Origin: Arthrobacter_H sp030452125
Lineage (GTDB): Bacteria; Actinomycetota; Actinomycetes; Actinomycetales; Micrococcaceae
DNA: 64,000 nt
Strand: one strand, 5' to 3'
NCBI GenBank assembly: GCA_052379645.1
Contig: JBQSYU010000019.1
This document shows positions 18,995-28,095 of this stretch, in pieces. A model generated the notes under the pieces. The model made no database searches and was not told the DNA's origin. It worked only from the letters and a program-made list of their open reading frames with translations. Every line of letters begins with the position of its first letter. Position 1 is the stretch's first letter. The translations under genes and the position numbers were made by a program.

Positions 18995-19285
18995 GAAGGG
19001 TTGCTCCCTCGCCTCGTTGTCTACCGCACCACACACTATCAAGCGGCGTGGACGCTGAGAATCCTCCGGTTCCAGGCCCTCCGTGCCATGGATCACCGAA
19101 GACCAGGAGGCCGCCTCGGCGTGTCCAAAAGCCAGAAGGAGTAGTGTGGGAAGCACGCAACGGCATTTTCCGACGCGTTTCCCGTTCACCTCGGCGCCCC
19201 AGGGGGCAAGTCCTCCAGTGCGCCGGTCATCACCGGCGGACCAGCTATCCGCAACCAGCAGCAACCCCAGGAGAAGCACCCCTTC

Positions 19286-19918
19286 ATGACCGCATCTGCC
19301 CCGGAATTATCGACCGACACGCTGTTTAGCCGCCGTTACGAGGAGCAGATCGCCCCCGTCAACCGACTTCTGGACGAGACCGCCTTGCTGCGCCCCGGCT
19401 CCTCGGTCAGCTACGTCGACCCCCAGCACGACGTCGACCAGGTCAAGATCATCTCCCTGTTCTCCAACATCGGCATCGCCGATGACAGCGGCTTCATCAC
19501 CCCGGGCGACTCCGACGCCGCCGAGCGCATGATTGCCCTGCAGTGGCAGCTGGGCCTGCGTCCGGAATACGTCATGCCCTGGAACGTTTCCCCGTGGCAT
19601 ACCCCCGGTGAAGCCAATGGCCGCTTCGAACCGGCCCAGATCACTTCGGGCCTGAAGCCGCTGCTGCGCATGCTCAAGCAGGTTCCACGTGCGTCGGTCC
19701 TGGTCGCCCACGGCACCGAGGCACACCGTCTGGCCGATCAGCTGGCCAAGACCCAGAACCCGCTGTTGTGGCGTCGCGGTTTCAAGACCTATAAGGTCAA
19801 GTCCCTCGACGGCCGGGCCTTCGCCGGCTCCGCCGAACGCCAGCAGGGCCACCTGGACCAGATGCAGACCGCCTACGCCGATGCGATGGCCCGCACCGGA
19901 TTGGCTTCCATCCGCTAG
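19286..19918 (+). CDS. Uracil-DNA glycosylase superfamily-like protein
   Basis: The 210-residue protein has VKIISLFSNIGIADDSGFITPGD, then YVMPWNVSPWHTPGEANGRFEPAQITSGLKPLLRML and VLVAHGTEAHRLADQLAKT. The WN-x-PW and HGxEA(H) blocks occur in UDG-fold proteins annotated as uracil-DNA glycosylases in Actinobacteria. The classic motif A (GQDPY or GEAPG) is not evident, so catalytic activity is uncertain. The ATG has AGGAGAAG upstream. A strong terminator follows. Confidence 0.6.
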   Translation: MTASAPELSTDTLFSRRYEEQIAPVNRLLDETALLRPGSSVSYVDPQHDVDQVKIISLFSNIGIADDSGFITPGDSDAAERMIALQWQLGLRPEYVMPWNVSPWHTPGEANGRFEPAQITSGLKPLLRMLKQVPRASVLVAHGTEAHRLADQLAKTQNPLLWRRGFKTYKVKSLDGRAFAGSAERQQGHLDQMQTAYADAMARTGLASIR

Positions 19919-19953
19919 TCCGGCTCCCTGCCGGCTGCGGCAGGAATCCTCAG

Positions 19954-19990
19954 GACGGTGTCCACCTCTTAGGTGGGCACCGTCTTTTAT
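19954..19990 (+). terminator. Rho-independent terminator of the UDG-like gene
   Basis: A 14-bp stem from GACGGTGTCCACCT to AGGTGGGCACCGTC with a three-base loop is followed by TTTTATT. Confidence 0.9.
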
Positions 19991-20051
19991 TGTGAGCCAT
20001 GCCGCGCCGAATCCCCGCGGCGATGGTCCAGCGAGGGCCCTGATACCCCGC

Positions 20052-20057
20052 TAAACT
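20052..20057 (+). promoter_or_regulatory. -10 element for leaderless DUF2079 gene
   Basis: TAAACT ends seven bases before the ATG at 20065. Confidence 0.5.
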
Positions 20058-20064
20058 CGTAGCC

Positions 20065-21552
20065 ATGCCCGAAGCCCCACCCGCCGCCGAACCCGCGGTG
20101 ACGCCCGTCAGCCGAGCCCATAAGCTACAGCTGGCTGCGGTCATGGTCGGTGCGACCATCCTGTACGTCGCCCATTCGCTGCTGCGCTACCGCAATTTCG
20201 AGGCCAAGGGCTACGACCTGGGCATCTTCGACCAGGCGGTCCACCAGTATTCCCTGTTCAAGGCGCCGATCGTGCCGATCAAGGGCGTGGACTTCAATCT
20301 GCTCGGGGACCACTTCCACCCGATCATCGCCCTCTTCGCCCCGCTGTATTGGATCTGGCCCGATCCGCGGATGCTCAACTTCGGCATGATCGCCCTGCTG
20401 GTGGTCACGGCCATCCCCGTCTATCTGTTCGCCCGCAGGCACCTCGGCCACCGGGGCGGGCTGTTGACCGCCTCGGCACTGCTTTTGTGGTGGCCCTTCC
20501 AGTCCATGGTGAACTGGGATTTCCACGAGGTGGCCTTCGCGGTGCCCCTGATGGCGTGGATCGTCTGGGCTTTCGATGCCCGACGGTACTGGCTGGTCGT
20601 GGGCCTGTCCTCGGTGCTCCTGCTGGTCCGTGAGGACATGGGCGTGACGCTCATTGCCGTGGGCATCGTCCTGGCCTTCCACCGCCAATGGGGCAAGGCG
20701 ATCCTGATGGCGGTCGTCGGTGTGGCCGGCTATCTGGTGGTCACCGAAATACTGGTCCCGCACTTCGCTCCCCCCGATGCCATGTCCTATTGGCAATACA
20801 CCGCATTGGGCCCCACGGCGGGGGCCGCGATCGTCTTCATCCTGTCCCACCCGTTGAAGTCCATCGCCTTGCTGTTCAACCACGAGCTGAAGGTCCTGCT
20901 CTGGTTGATGTCCTTCGTCCCGCTGGCACTGCTGCCCTTCCTCTCCCCCTACGTGATCCTGGTGGCCCCGAGCCTGCTCAGCCGGTTGTTCAACGACCGG
21001 CTGAACACCTGGGCCCCGGTCTACCAATACGATGCCATGCTCGCCCCGGTGCTGCTCATGGCCTCGGTGCATGTGCTGTCGAAGATCATCGCCCGCACCG
21101 GCAGGAGGAAACTAGCCGTCGGGGCCCCCGCCTATCTGCTGATCCTGGCGTTCGTCTGCACGCTGTTCATCCATGCGGTCTTCCCGCTGGGCCGGACGCT
21201 GACCGGGCAGAACTGGACGATGCCCGAAACCGCGAAGGCCCAGGCCCGGGCGGTGGCCCTGATTCCCGACGGGGTCTGTGTCGAGGCCGCGGATACCGCC
21301 GTTCCGCATCTGGTCCAGCGCACCTATGTGGGCCTGCACGGGGATATCGGCGACGACCTGTCCAGCTGGATGATCATCGACTTCAATACCGACGAACTCG
21401 GTGGCTGGGATCCGCTCTCACCGCAGGAGGCCCTGAAGCGGGGCAAGAAGCTGGGTTTCAAGGTCGTCACCGAAGACGATCACGGCATCTGGGTCCTGCA
21501 TCGCGATATCCCGGTCAACCCGGTCTGCAGCAACTACCTGCCCCACGACTGA
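20065..21552 (+). CDS. DUF2079 domain integral membrane protein
   Basis: The 495-residue protein has about eleven hydrophobic segments. The N-terminal signature LLRYRNFEAKGYDLGIFDQAVHQYS, with GVDFNLLGDHFHPIIALFAPLYWIWPD, is diagnostic of DUF2079. The family resembles GT-C glycosyltransferases in topology and is thought to work in cell-envelope assembly, but no reaction is established. Conserved Asp and His residues in LGDHFHP could be catalytic or metal-binding. A predicted extracytoplasmic tail contains Cys residues. Transcription is probably leaderless. Confidence 0.88.
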   Translation: MPEAPPAAEPAVTPVSRAHKLQLAAVMVGATILYVAHSLLRYRNFEAKGYDLGIFDQAVHQYSLFKAPIVPIKGVDFNLLGDHFHPIIALFAPLYWIWPDPRMLNFGMIALLVVTAIPVYLFARRHLGHRGGLLTASALLLWWPFQSMVNWDFHEVAFAVPLMAWIVWAFDARRYWLVVGLSSVLLLVREDMGVTLIAVGIVLAFHRQWGKAILMAVVGVAGYLVVTEILVPHFAPPDAMSYWQYTALGPTAGAAIVFILSHPLKSIALLFNHELKVLLWLMSFVPLALLPFLSPYVILVAPSLLSRLFNDRLNTWAPVYQYDAMLAPVLLMASVHVLSKIIARTGRRKLAVGAPAYLLILAFVCTLFIHAVFPLGRTLTGQNWTMPETAKAQARAVALIPDGVCVEAADTAVPHLVQRTYVGLHGDIGDDLSSWMIIDFNTDELGGWDPLSPQEALKRGKKLGFKVVTEDDHGIWVLHRDIPVNPVCSNYLPHD

Positions 21553-21594
21553 GCCGGTTCCGTCCGGAGGGGGCCGGCAAGCTCACGGGTCGGC

Positions 21595-22200
21595 TCAGAG
21601 TCCCAGTTCCGCCGCCAGATCGGTGTCGGCGGTGTAGTGGACGGTCTCCAGACCCAGGGCCGCGGCGGCGTCGATGTTCTCGCGTTTATCGTCGATGAAT
21701 ACGACGTCGGAGGCTTCGGCGCCCATCGTCGCTAGGGCGTGTTCGTAGATCCGCGGATCGGGTTTGGCCAGGCGCAGGGGTCCGGAAAAGATCAGGTGCT
21801 CGAAGTAGCCGGTCCACCAGCCTTCTGCCTCAAAGATCTGCGACATCCGCGCCGGCATATTCGAGAGCACCGCCATCGACGCCCCGCGAGATTCCAGTGA
21901 CCGGAGGACCTCCCGGGTCCGCGGATCGGGGTGGGACCACAGACCGGTATCGAGTCGGTCCAGGTTCTCCGCTTCGGCCGGCTCCACGGGCCGTTCCAGA
22001 ACGGCGCTCCAGTACGACGGCGAATCCAGGGCGCCGGCGTCGAAGGAGTGGCGATGGGCCCAATAGGTGCTGCCCGGCGCCCGCAGTTCCCGCCCGGCGG
22101 TCTGTTCCAGACGGTCCCAGTCCCCGGCGGCCGGCGCCGCGGCGATGACCATCCCGTAATCGAAGAGGTACCACCCGGCGTCGTGCTGTGTTTGTGCCAT
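21595..22200 (-). CDS. HAD-IA family hydrolase
   Basis: The 201-residue protein has motif I YLFDYGMVIAAAP with nucleophile Asp about 14, motif II VLSNMP, Lys in LAKPDPRIYEHAL, and motif IV VFIDDKRENIDAAAALGL. This matches HAD-IA phosphatase/haloacid dehalogenase-like enzymes of the YihX type, with a small helical cap. Its substrate is unknown. The ATG at 22200 has TACGCT (22207-22212) six bases upstream, suggesting a leaderless message. It is divergent from soxR. Confidence 0.85.
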   Translation of the reverse strand: MAQTQHDAGWYLFDYGMVIAAAPAAGDWDRLEQTAGRELRAPGSTYWAHRHSFDAGALDSPSYWSAVLERPVEPAEAENLDRLDTGLWSHPDPRTREVLRSLESRGASMAVLSNMPARMSQIFEAEGWWTGYFEHLIFSGPLRLAKPDPRIYEHALATMGAEASDVVFIDDKRENIDAAAALGLETVHYTADTDLAAELGL

Positions 22201-22206
22201 GTCCCC

Positions 22207-22212
22207 AGCGTA
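22207..22212 (-). promoter_or_regulatory. -10 element for leaderless HAD-IA gene
   Basis: TACGCT ends six bases before the ATG on the minus strand. Confidence 0.4.
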
Positions 22213-22300
22213 TCGCCCGGTCCCCCGGCAGCCGATCCGGTGTATTCTTCCAAGCGGCCCCCGTCCCCGGGGCCACCATCCAGAGTAGCCGGAGGGAACC

Positions 22301-22747
22301 ATGCCGTCGGAGGACGATGCGCGGATCAGCGTCGGACAGTTGTCCGCCCGCAGCGGGGTCGCGGTCTCGGCCCTGCACTTCTATGAGCGCAAGGGGCTGA
22401 TCCAGAGCCGGCGCACCACCGGCAACCAGCGCCGGTATCCCCGATCGACGCTACGCCGGGTGGCCGTCATCCGGGCCGCCCAGCGCGCCGGCATCCCCTT
22501 GGCCTCGGTGTTGGAGGTCTTCGAGCAGTTGCCGCGGGACGGGGTGCCCGACCAATCCGATTGGCAGCATCTCTCCGAGGCCTGGCGCGGTGAGATCGAT
22601 GCCCGCATCACCATGTTGGAGCATCTGAGGGACCGGCTGGACGGATGCATCGGCTGCGGTTGCCTCTCGTTGTCGACCTGCGGTTTCGTCAATGCCGATG
22701 ACCATCTGGGCACCGACACCACCGGGGCGCCCCGGCTGGACCAGTGA
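22301..22747 (+). CDS. soxR: Redox-sensitive transcriptional activator SoxR
   Basis: The 148-residue MerR-family protein has an N-terminal winged HTH (ISVGQLSARSGVAVSALHFYERKGLI), a dimerisation helix, and the [2Fe-2S] cluster motif C-x2-C-x-C-x5-C at Cys 116, 119, 121 and 127. SoxR senses redox-active compounds and activates promoters with over-long spacers. CGGAGGGA precedes the ATG. A matching SoxR-type promoter lies immediately downstream, in front of the flavin reductase gene. Confidence 0.95.
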   Translation: MPSEDDARISVGQLSARSGVAVSALHFYERKGLIQSRRTTGNQRRYPRSTLRRVAVIRAAQRAGIPLASVLEVFEQLPRDGVPDQSDWQHLSEAWRGEIDARITMLEHLRDRLDGCIGCGCLSLSTCGFVNADDHLGTDTTGAPRLDQ

Positions 22748-22773
22748 ACCGGCGGTCCATCACGACCCCCGGT

Positions 22774-22804
22774 TTGACCTGAACCTAGGTTTAGGTTTTA
22801 GGCT
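22774..22804 (+). promoter_or_regulatory. SoxR-controlled promoter with 19-bp spacer and 20-bp operator
   Basis: TTGACC (22774-22779) and TAGGCT (22799-22804) are separated by exactly 19 bases, the hallmark of MerR-family promoters. Within the spacer lies ACCTGAACCTAGGTTTAGGT (22777-22796), a palindrome with one mismatched pair. It resembles the known SoxR box, CCTCAAG...CTTGAGG. It sits between soxR and the flavin reductase gene, pointing to the latter. Confidence 0.85.
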
Positions 22805-22851
22805 CGGGGTGTTCCCGAGGACGTCGTGAACCCGCCGACGAAAGACCATCG

Positions 22852-23379
22852 ATGACCGCCCCCGCCCAGTCCGTGCCCGCAGCGCACACCAATTCGCTCC
22901 TCTTCCGGGAGGCTTTCCGCGGCCATCCGGCCGGGCTGGCCGTCATCACCGCCACCGGCCCGACGGGGCCGATCGGCCTGACTGCTTCCTCGGTCTCCTC
23001 GGTGTCCGCCGATCCCCCGGCCCTGGTGTTCTCGCTTTCGGGCCGGACGACGGCCCCGCTGCTGGCCGCCGCCGATACGGTCCTGGTCCACCTCATGGAT
23101 GCCGGACAGGCCGATACCGTCCGGCTCTTCGCCACCCCGGGCAGCCCGCGTTTCACCGAGGACCTGGAGTGGAGGTTCCTTCCCACCGGGGAACCCCTGC
23201 TGCACCACAGCGCCTGGGCTTTGCGTTGCTCCATCACCGACCGGGTCGAGGTCGGCTCATCCCGGGTGGTGATCGCCTCCGTCCTGGACATCCAGGGGGA
23301 AGCCTCAGGCCACGGGCCGTTGGTCTACCACGACCGCACCTACCACCGGCTCTCCGAAGGCTCCAGCCTGGCCGGCTAG
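22852..23379 (+). CDS. Flavin reductase family protein (SoxR target)
   Basis: The 175-residue protein matches FMN-binding flavin reductase-like domains: FREAFRGHPAGLAVITATGP, GLTASSVSSVSADPPALVFSLSG, and FATPGSPRFTEDLEWR. Such enzymes reduce FMN or FAD with NAD(P)H and feed monooxygenases or scavenging reactions. The SoxR promoter directly upstream predicts induction by redox-cycling compounds. The segment ending in HGPLVYHDRTYHRL is typical of the family C-terminus. Confidence 0.87.
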   Translation: MTAPAQSVPAAHTNSLLFREAFRGHPAGLAVITATGPTGPIGLTASSVSSVSADPPALVFSLSGRTTAPLLAAADTVLVHLMDAGQADTVRLFATPGSPRFTEDLEWRFLPTGEPLLHHSAWALRCSITDRVEVGSSRVVIASVLDIQGEASGHGPLVYHDRTYHRLSEGSSLAG

Positions 23380-23398
23380 GGCCTCGGACCCGGCCCGC

Positions 23399-24715
23399 TC
23401 AGCGCCGCACGGGCAGCGTGAACCGGTCCGGCGTATCTTCCACCGGACCGCCGAGCGGGTCGTCGTCCCCGTCGGCGCGGACCAGATCCCGTGTGGGGTG
23501 CCTGATGTCCCCGATGATCTTCACACACAGGTAGATGACCATCGCCATATGCGCGGCGATGCCGGTGCCATAGGCGATTTCGATCCACGCGGTCCCCTCA
23601 CCGAAGCTTCCCCCGCTGACAATTTTCGCGCTCATCAGCCAGACGGCCGCCCAGTGGTAGGCCTCCAACACCTGCCAGAGCAGGAATTCGCGCCAGCGCG
23701 GGCGGGCCAGGACGTAGAGCGGGATCAGCCACATGACGAACTGCGGGGAATAGACCTTGTTGAGCAGGATGAACGCCGCGATGATCAGGAAGGCCAACTG
23801 GGCCACCCGGGGCCGGCGCTGGGCGGTGAAACCCAGGTAGGCGATCCCCAGGCAGGCGAGCGCGAACAGGCCGTTGGACAGCAACGAGAACCCTTCCCCG
23901 TCCAGCCCGGTCCAGGTGAACGCCAGCCACATCGAGGAGAAGCTGATCTCCCGTTCGGAGGAGAAGGTATAGAAACGCGACCATTCATCGAAGGCGGTGA
24001 GCATGAACGGGACGTTGACCACCAGCCAGGCAAGCACCGCGGTGGATAGTGATTTCCAGAAGGCCGACATCCTTCCGCTGCGCCAACACACGACCAGGAT
24101 CGCCCCGAAGAGGAAGAACGGGTAGAGCTTCGCCGCGGCGCCCAGCCCCAATAGGATCCCCGCCAGGTAGATCCGTTGTCGCGAGAACGCGAACAGCCCC
24201 AGGGTCGCGAACAACACGGCCCACAGGTCCCAGTTCAATTGGCTGGTCAGGATGATGCCCGGGGCCAGGGCGACCATGAGGGCGTCCCGACTGCGCTTGC
24301 GGGCACTGTAGGCGACCGCCACGACGATGATCCCCCAGCACAGGAAGGAGCCCAGGGAATTCAGGTCGAAGTAGGCCAGCTGCCGCTCCAGGCTGAAGCC
24401 GGTTCCGGGGATCATGAACGCGGTGACCCCGGCGATGACGGCCAGCAGGGCCGGGTACTCCAGCGCCTGTTCCTGGGGCAGCCCGGTGTAGAAGGGGAAG
24501 AGCTTATCGGCCAGCCCGCGGGTGCCGAAGAGTTCGGCAAAGTCCGAATAGCACATGTGGATATGCTGATCGGCCCCTGACCAGCCGTTCACCCGGCACC
24601 ACTGTTTGCTCAGGACGGCCAGCACGGCGCCGATCACGGTGGCAACCAGCAACCAACCGATCACGGGCCTGGTGGCTTCGCGGGAGTTGCGCAGGGTCTT
24701 CAGTGGTGAAGTCAC
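23399..24715 (-). CDS. GT87 family (DUF2029) polyprenol-phosphate mannosyltransferase-like membrane protein
   Basis: The 438-residue protein has about ten membrane segments. It shows a GT87 pattern: CYSDFAELFGTRGLADKLFPFYTGLPQEQALEYPAL, with the Asp of SDF in the position of the GT-C catalytic acid, and YSPQFVMWLIPLYVLARP near the C-terminus. GT87 enzymes transfer mannose from polyprenyl-phosphomannose to lipoglycans at the outer face of the membrane. The GTG start overlaps the preceding stop (GTGA), so it is the third gene of an operon with two MptB-like genes. Confidence 0.85.
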   Translation of the reverse strand: MTSPLKTLRNSREATRPVIGWLLVATVIGAVLAVLSKQWCRVNGWSGADQHIHMCYSDFAELFGTRGLADKLFPFYTGLPQEQALEYPALLAVIAGVTAFMIPGTGFSLERQLAYFDLNSLGSFLCWGIIVVAVAYSARKRSRDALMVALAPGIILTSQLNWDLWAVLFATLGLFAFSRQRIYLAGILLGLGAAAKLYPFFLFGAILVVCWRSGRMSAFWKSLSTAVLAWLVVNVPFMLTAFDEWSRFYTFSSEREISFSSMWLAFTWTGLDGEGFSLLSNGLFALACLGIAYLGFTAQRRPRVAQLAFLIIAAFILLNKVYSPQFVMWLIPLYVLARPRWREFLLWQVLEAYHWAAVWLMSAKIVSGGSFGEGTAWIEIAYGTGIAAHMAMVIYLCVKIIGDIRHPTRDLVRADGDDDPLGGPVEDTPDRFTLPVRR

Positions 24716-26319
24716 GACGCGGTGGCCTCGTTTCTGTTCTCGGTGGGATCGGGGCCGGTGCCCCGGGTGAAGATGAAGGAGGTCCTGGGGTCGGAGAAGA
24801 CCAGGTACCCCAGATACAGCAGCCCGATCACGGCCGCCAGCACCCGGACCCAGAGCAGGCTGATCCATTGGGCGACGCTGAGCTGGTCGACGACCCCGAC
24901 CAGGACCAGGACCATGCTGGCCAGGTACCAGAAGCGGGCCCAGCGGCCCTCATAGACGCGGGTGACCGCGAAGAAGGGGATCAGCCACAGCAGGTACCAG
25001 GGTTGGATGATCGGTGCCAGCAGCACCGTGGCCAACAGGGCCAGGGCGCTATAGAGCACCGGCGAGCTGGCCGGACGACGGAAGGCGAGCCAGATGGCCA
25101 GCGCGAGGGCCAGGACCTTGAACCCCGTGTAGACGCCATTGGCCGTGGCGGACAGGTTCCCCCCGGCTTGTTCGACCAGCCAGCCGATGCCCAACCCCAG
25201 CAGCCCCACCGGGGCGTAGGGGAAGGCGGCCGACCCCGCGGAGGCCATCGCCTTGATCCACCCGAACCAGAGGCCGGAGACCCAGCCCAGGAACGTCAGC
25301 GTCGCCCCGGAGACCAGGGCGGTATAGGCCCAGGCGCGCAGCCGCAGGGCGAGGCGTGCCGTGGCGGGCAGCATGGCCAGCCCGATGAAAGGCAGTGCGA
25401 GCACGACGACCGGTTTGATGGCGATGGCGGCACTGACGGCCAGCACCCCGGCGAACCTGCGGCCCTGGTAGACCCAGAGGAAACCCAGGAGCACCCCACC
25501 CATCATCAGGGCGTCGTTGTGGACGCCCCCGATCATCGTCAGCAGGAACAAGGGGTTCGCCAACGAGATCCATACCGCCCAGGTCGGATCCGAGCCCAAC
25601 CGGTCGGCCAGCCGGGGCACCGCATACAGGCAGAGGAGCACCCCCGCCACGGCCAGCACGCGGAAGAGCAGCACCGCCAGCTCCGGGATGCCGCCGGTGA
25701 CGAAATAGACGCCCTGGGCCGCCAGCAGGAACAGCGGTCCGTACGGGGACGCGGATTCCGCCCAGAGGCTGTCCGACCCCTGGGCGAACCAGCCCGGGAG
25801 TTGGGAGATCCAGTTCTCGTAGGGGCTCAGGCCGGCGTGCATGAGCCGGCCCTGTCCCAGATACGAATAGACGTCCCGGCTGAAGATCGGGAAGGAGAAC
25901 AGCAGCGGCCCGCTCCAGAGCAGGACGGTGTTGCGCACCGTCACCACGGAGGCCCGGTTGTTCGGCCCCCCGCGCTGCCCGAAGCGCAACCAGGCACGGC
26001 ACATGATCATCGAACCCAGCGCGAGCAGGATGGTGCAGACGATGACCCCTGCCGTTTCCACGCGCAACGGGTTCAGCAAAGTGGTGCGGGCGAACAGGGA
26101 GTCCTGGGACTGGGCCAACCAGCCCACCCCCCAGGAGCCGACCATGATCATCAGCGAGGCCAGGAACCCCTGGGCCATGGCCACCCCGCGTTTGGCCTCG
26201 TCGCCGCCGGCCAGCCGGTGCAGCAACGGCAGATGCTCGATGTAGTGGCGCAGCCCCCGGACCGCGTCGGTGAGCACTGCGGTGCGGGCCCGCGTCCGCC
26301 CGGGGTTTCCTGCAGCCAT
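24712..26319 (-). CDS. MptB-like polyprenol-phosphomannose-dependent alpha-1,6-mannosyltransferase
   Basis: The 535-residue GT-C protein has thirteen or so helices. FSRDVYSYLGQGRLMHAGLSPYENWIS carries the catalytic acidic residue of the first extracytoplasmic loop. ESASPYGPLFLLAAQGVYF, NPLFLLTMIGGVHNDALMMGGVLLG and IQPWYLLWLIPFFAVTR are the diagnostic MptB blocks. MptB extends the alpha-1,6-mannan core of lipomannan. Its ATG directly abuts the stop of the upstream paralogue, and its stop overlaps the GT87 start. Confidence 0.88.
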   Translation of the reverse strand: MAAGNPGRTRARTAVLTDAVRGLRHYIEHLPLLHRLAGGDEAKRGVAMAQGFLASLMIMVGSWGVGWLAQSQDSLFARTTLLNPLRVETAGVIVCTILLALGSMIMCRAWLRFGQRGGPNNRASVVTVRNTVLLWSGPLLFSFPIFSRDVYSYLGQGRLMHAGLSPYENWISQLPGWFAQGSDSLWAESASPYGPLFLLAAQGVYFVTGGIPELAVLLFRVLAVAGVLLCLYAVPRLADRLGSDPTWAVWISLANPLFLLTMIGGVHNDALMMGGVLLGFLWVYQGRRFAGVLAVSAAIAIKPVVVLALPFIGLAMLPATARLALRLRAWAYTALVSGATLTFLGWVSGLWFGWIKAMASAGSAAFPYAPVGLLGLGIGWLVEQAGGNLSATANGVYTGFKVLALALAIWLAFRRPASSPVLYSALALLATVLLAPIIQPWYLLWLIPFFAVTRVYEGRWARFWYLASMVLVLVGVVDQLSVAQWISLLWVRVLAAVIGLLYLGYLVFSDPRTSFIFTRGTGPDPTENRNEATAS

Positions 26320-27861
26320 TCAGTTGGCTGCCTTGGGCCGCCGCAGCACGGTCCATGCGGCACGAAGGGAATCGCGGAAGTCCAGGAAGATGCGTTTGGT
26401 CCGGGGGTCCAGGAACGCCAGGTAGGCCATGGCGGCCCAGGAGATGCCGGTGGATAGATGCTTCACCCAGGGGTCCAGCCCGTCGAGGAACTGCCAGATG
26501 AAGATCTGGTCGGCGGCCCCGAAGGCGACGAAGAAGGCCACGGTGAAGTACACCCAGATCAGTTGCCAGTCGTCCCGGATGCCGGTGGCCGCGAAGAAGG
26601 GCAGCAGCCAGAGCAGGTACCAGGGCTGGATGATCGGTGACAGGACCACCAGCGCGGCGAAGGCCAGGGCAAGGCGTTGGACCAGATGGGAGTGGCTGCC
26701 ACGGAACATCAAAAACACCACCACCGCCACCGAGACCAGCCGGGCGATGAGTTTCACCACGGGCAGCACCCAGGCGTATTCCAGGCCCAAGGTGTCCAGG
26801 ATCCCGCTGAAGAAGTTCGTGAACATCCCCACGGGGGCGAAGAAGACCGTTCCGGTCCCGGTGCCCAGCATGACCTTCAGCCAGCCGAAACCGTAGCCGT
26901 TGACCCAGCCGATCAGGGCCATGATGCCCAGGCACAGCCCCAACGTATAGGCCCAATAGAGGAAACGGCGTTTCCAGGAGGAGCCGGGCCCGGCCCAGAG
27001 CAAGCCGATGAACGGCAGGATGACCATGGTGATCGGTTTGATGCCGATGGAGGCGGTGACCAGCACGACCCCGAGCACACCGCGGCGGGTGGCTGCATAG
27101 TAGGTCCCGGCCACGGCCAACCCGACCATCAGGGCGTCGTTGTGGGCGCTGGCGATGAAGCTGATCAAGAACAGCGGGTTGGACACGGTGATCCACAGGG
27201 CCTTGGCCCCGGGCACCTGGTGCAGCCCGGCCAGCTTGGGCACGTAGACCATGCAGAGGAGCACCCCGGCGAAGGCCACGAGACGGTAGAGCAGCACCGA
27301 GGCGTCCGGGGAGGACCCGGTGACCATGTTCACGAGGCGTTCGATCGTCAGGAACAGCGGGCCATACGGGGTTTCGGATTCCGCCCAGGTGACATCGGCG
27401 CCGAGCTGGAACCAGTTCGACAGCGTGGAGATGCCATCCACGTAGGGGTCCTGCCCGGCGGTGACCAGCCGGCCCTGTCCGATGTAGGCGAAGACGTCCC
27501 GACTAAAGATCGGCAAGCAGAGCAGCAGCGGCGCCCCCCAGGCCCAGCAGGCCTGTCTGACGATTCGCAGGGAGCCTTCGGCCCAACCGGCGAGTTCCTG
27601 CCCCAACCGCAGCCAGGCCCGGAACATGATCCAGCAGCCGACCGTGAGCACGACCGTGGAGGTGATCACCCCCCACTGCTCGGTGCGTACGGCAATGAGC
27701 AGGTGGTCCCGGTTCAGCGGTGAGACGCTCGCCAGCCAGCCGATGCCGTAGGAGCCCAGCAGGACCAGCATCGCCCCAATGAAGCCCTGGACCAGGACCG
27801 CCCGGGTCCCGTGGTCCATGCGGCGGGTCCCCGCGCCCGCCTCGACCCTGCTCATCGCCAT
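26320..27861 (-). CDS. MptB-like mannosyltransferase, second paralogue
   Basis: The protein of about 513 residues is a paralogue of its downstream neighbour with the same blocks: FSRDVFAYIGQGRLVTAGQDPYVDG, ESETPYGPLFLTIERLVN, NPLFLISFIASAHNDALMVGLAVAG and IQPWYLLWLLPFFAATG. The ATG at 27861 was chosen because GGAAACGAG precedes it; ATGs at 27909 and 27906 would add 15-16 residues. The two copies in tandem plus GT87 suggest a lipomannan or related glycolipid pathway at the cell surface. Confidence 0.87.
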   Translation of the reverse strand: MAMSRVEAGAGTRRMDHGTRAVLVQGFIGAMLVLLGSYGIGWLASVSPLNRDHLLIAVRTEQWGVITSTVVLTVGCWIMFRAWLRLGQELAGWAEGSLRIVRQACWAWGAPLLLCLPIFSRDVFAYIGQGRLVTAGQDPYVDGISTLSNWFQLGADVTWAESETPYGPLFLTIERLVNMVTGSSPDASVLLYRLVAFAGVLLCMVYVPKLAGLHQVPGAKALWITVSNPLFLISFIASAHNDALMVGLAVAGTYYAATRRGVLGVVLVTASIGIKPITMVILPFIGLLWAGPGSSWKRRFLYWAYTLGLCLGIMALIGWVNGYGFGWLKVMLGTGTGTVFFAPVGMFTNFFSGILDTLGLEYAWVLPVVKLIARLVSVAVVVFLMFRGSHSHLVQRLALAFAALVVLSPIIQPWYLLWLLPFFAATGIRDDWQLIWVYFTVAFFVAFGAADQIFIWQFLDGLDPWVKHLSTGISWAAMAYLAFLDPRTKRIFLDFRDSLRAAWTVLRRPKAAN

Positions 27862-28095
27862 CGGCTCGTTTCCGTCGTTTGCCCTCTCGGGGCTGCGCCA
27901 ACCCATCACCGCGGACGCTGAGACGACCGGGCTCCGGGGCCGGCGGCCCGCTCAAATACTCACCCGATGTTAGCATCGCGTCTTCCCCAACAGGCGGCAC
28001 GACGCCGGATCCCGGGTTCTCCGCCGACGGGACCTAAGGTGGTATCTGCTGCCGGGATCCTCCGGCGGGACACGTAGCTGACGGAAGGGGCTTCA

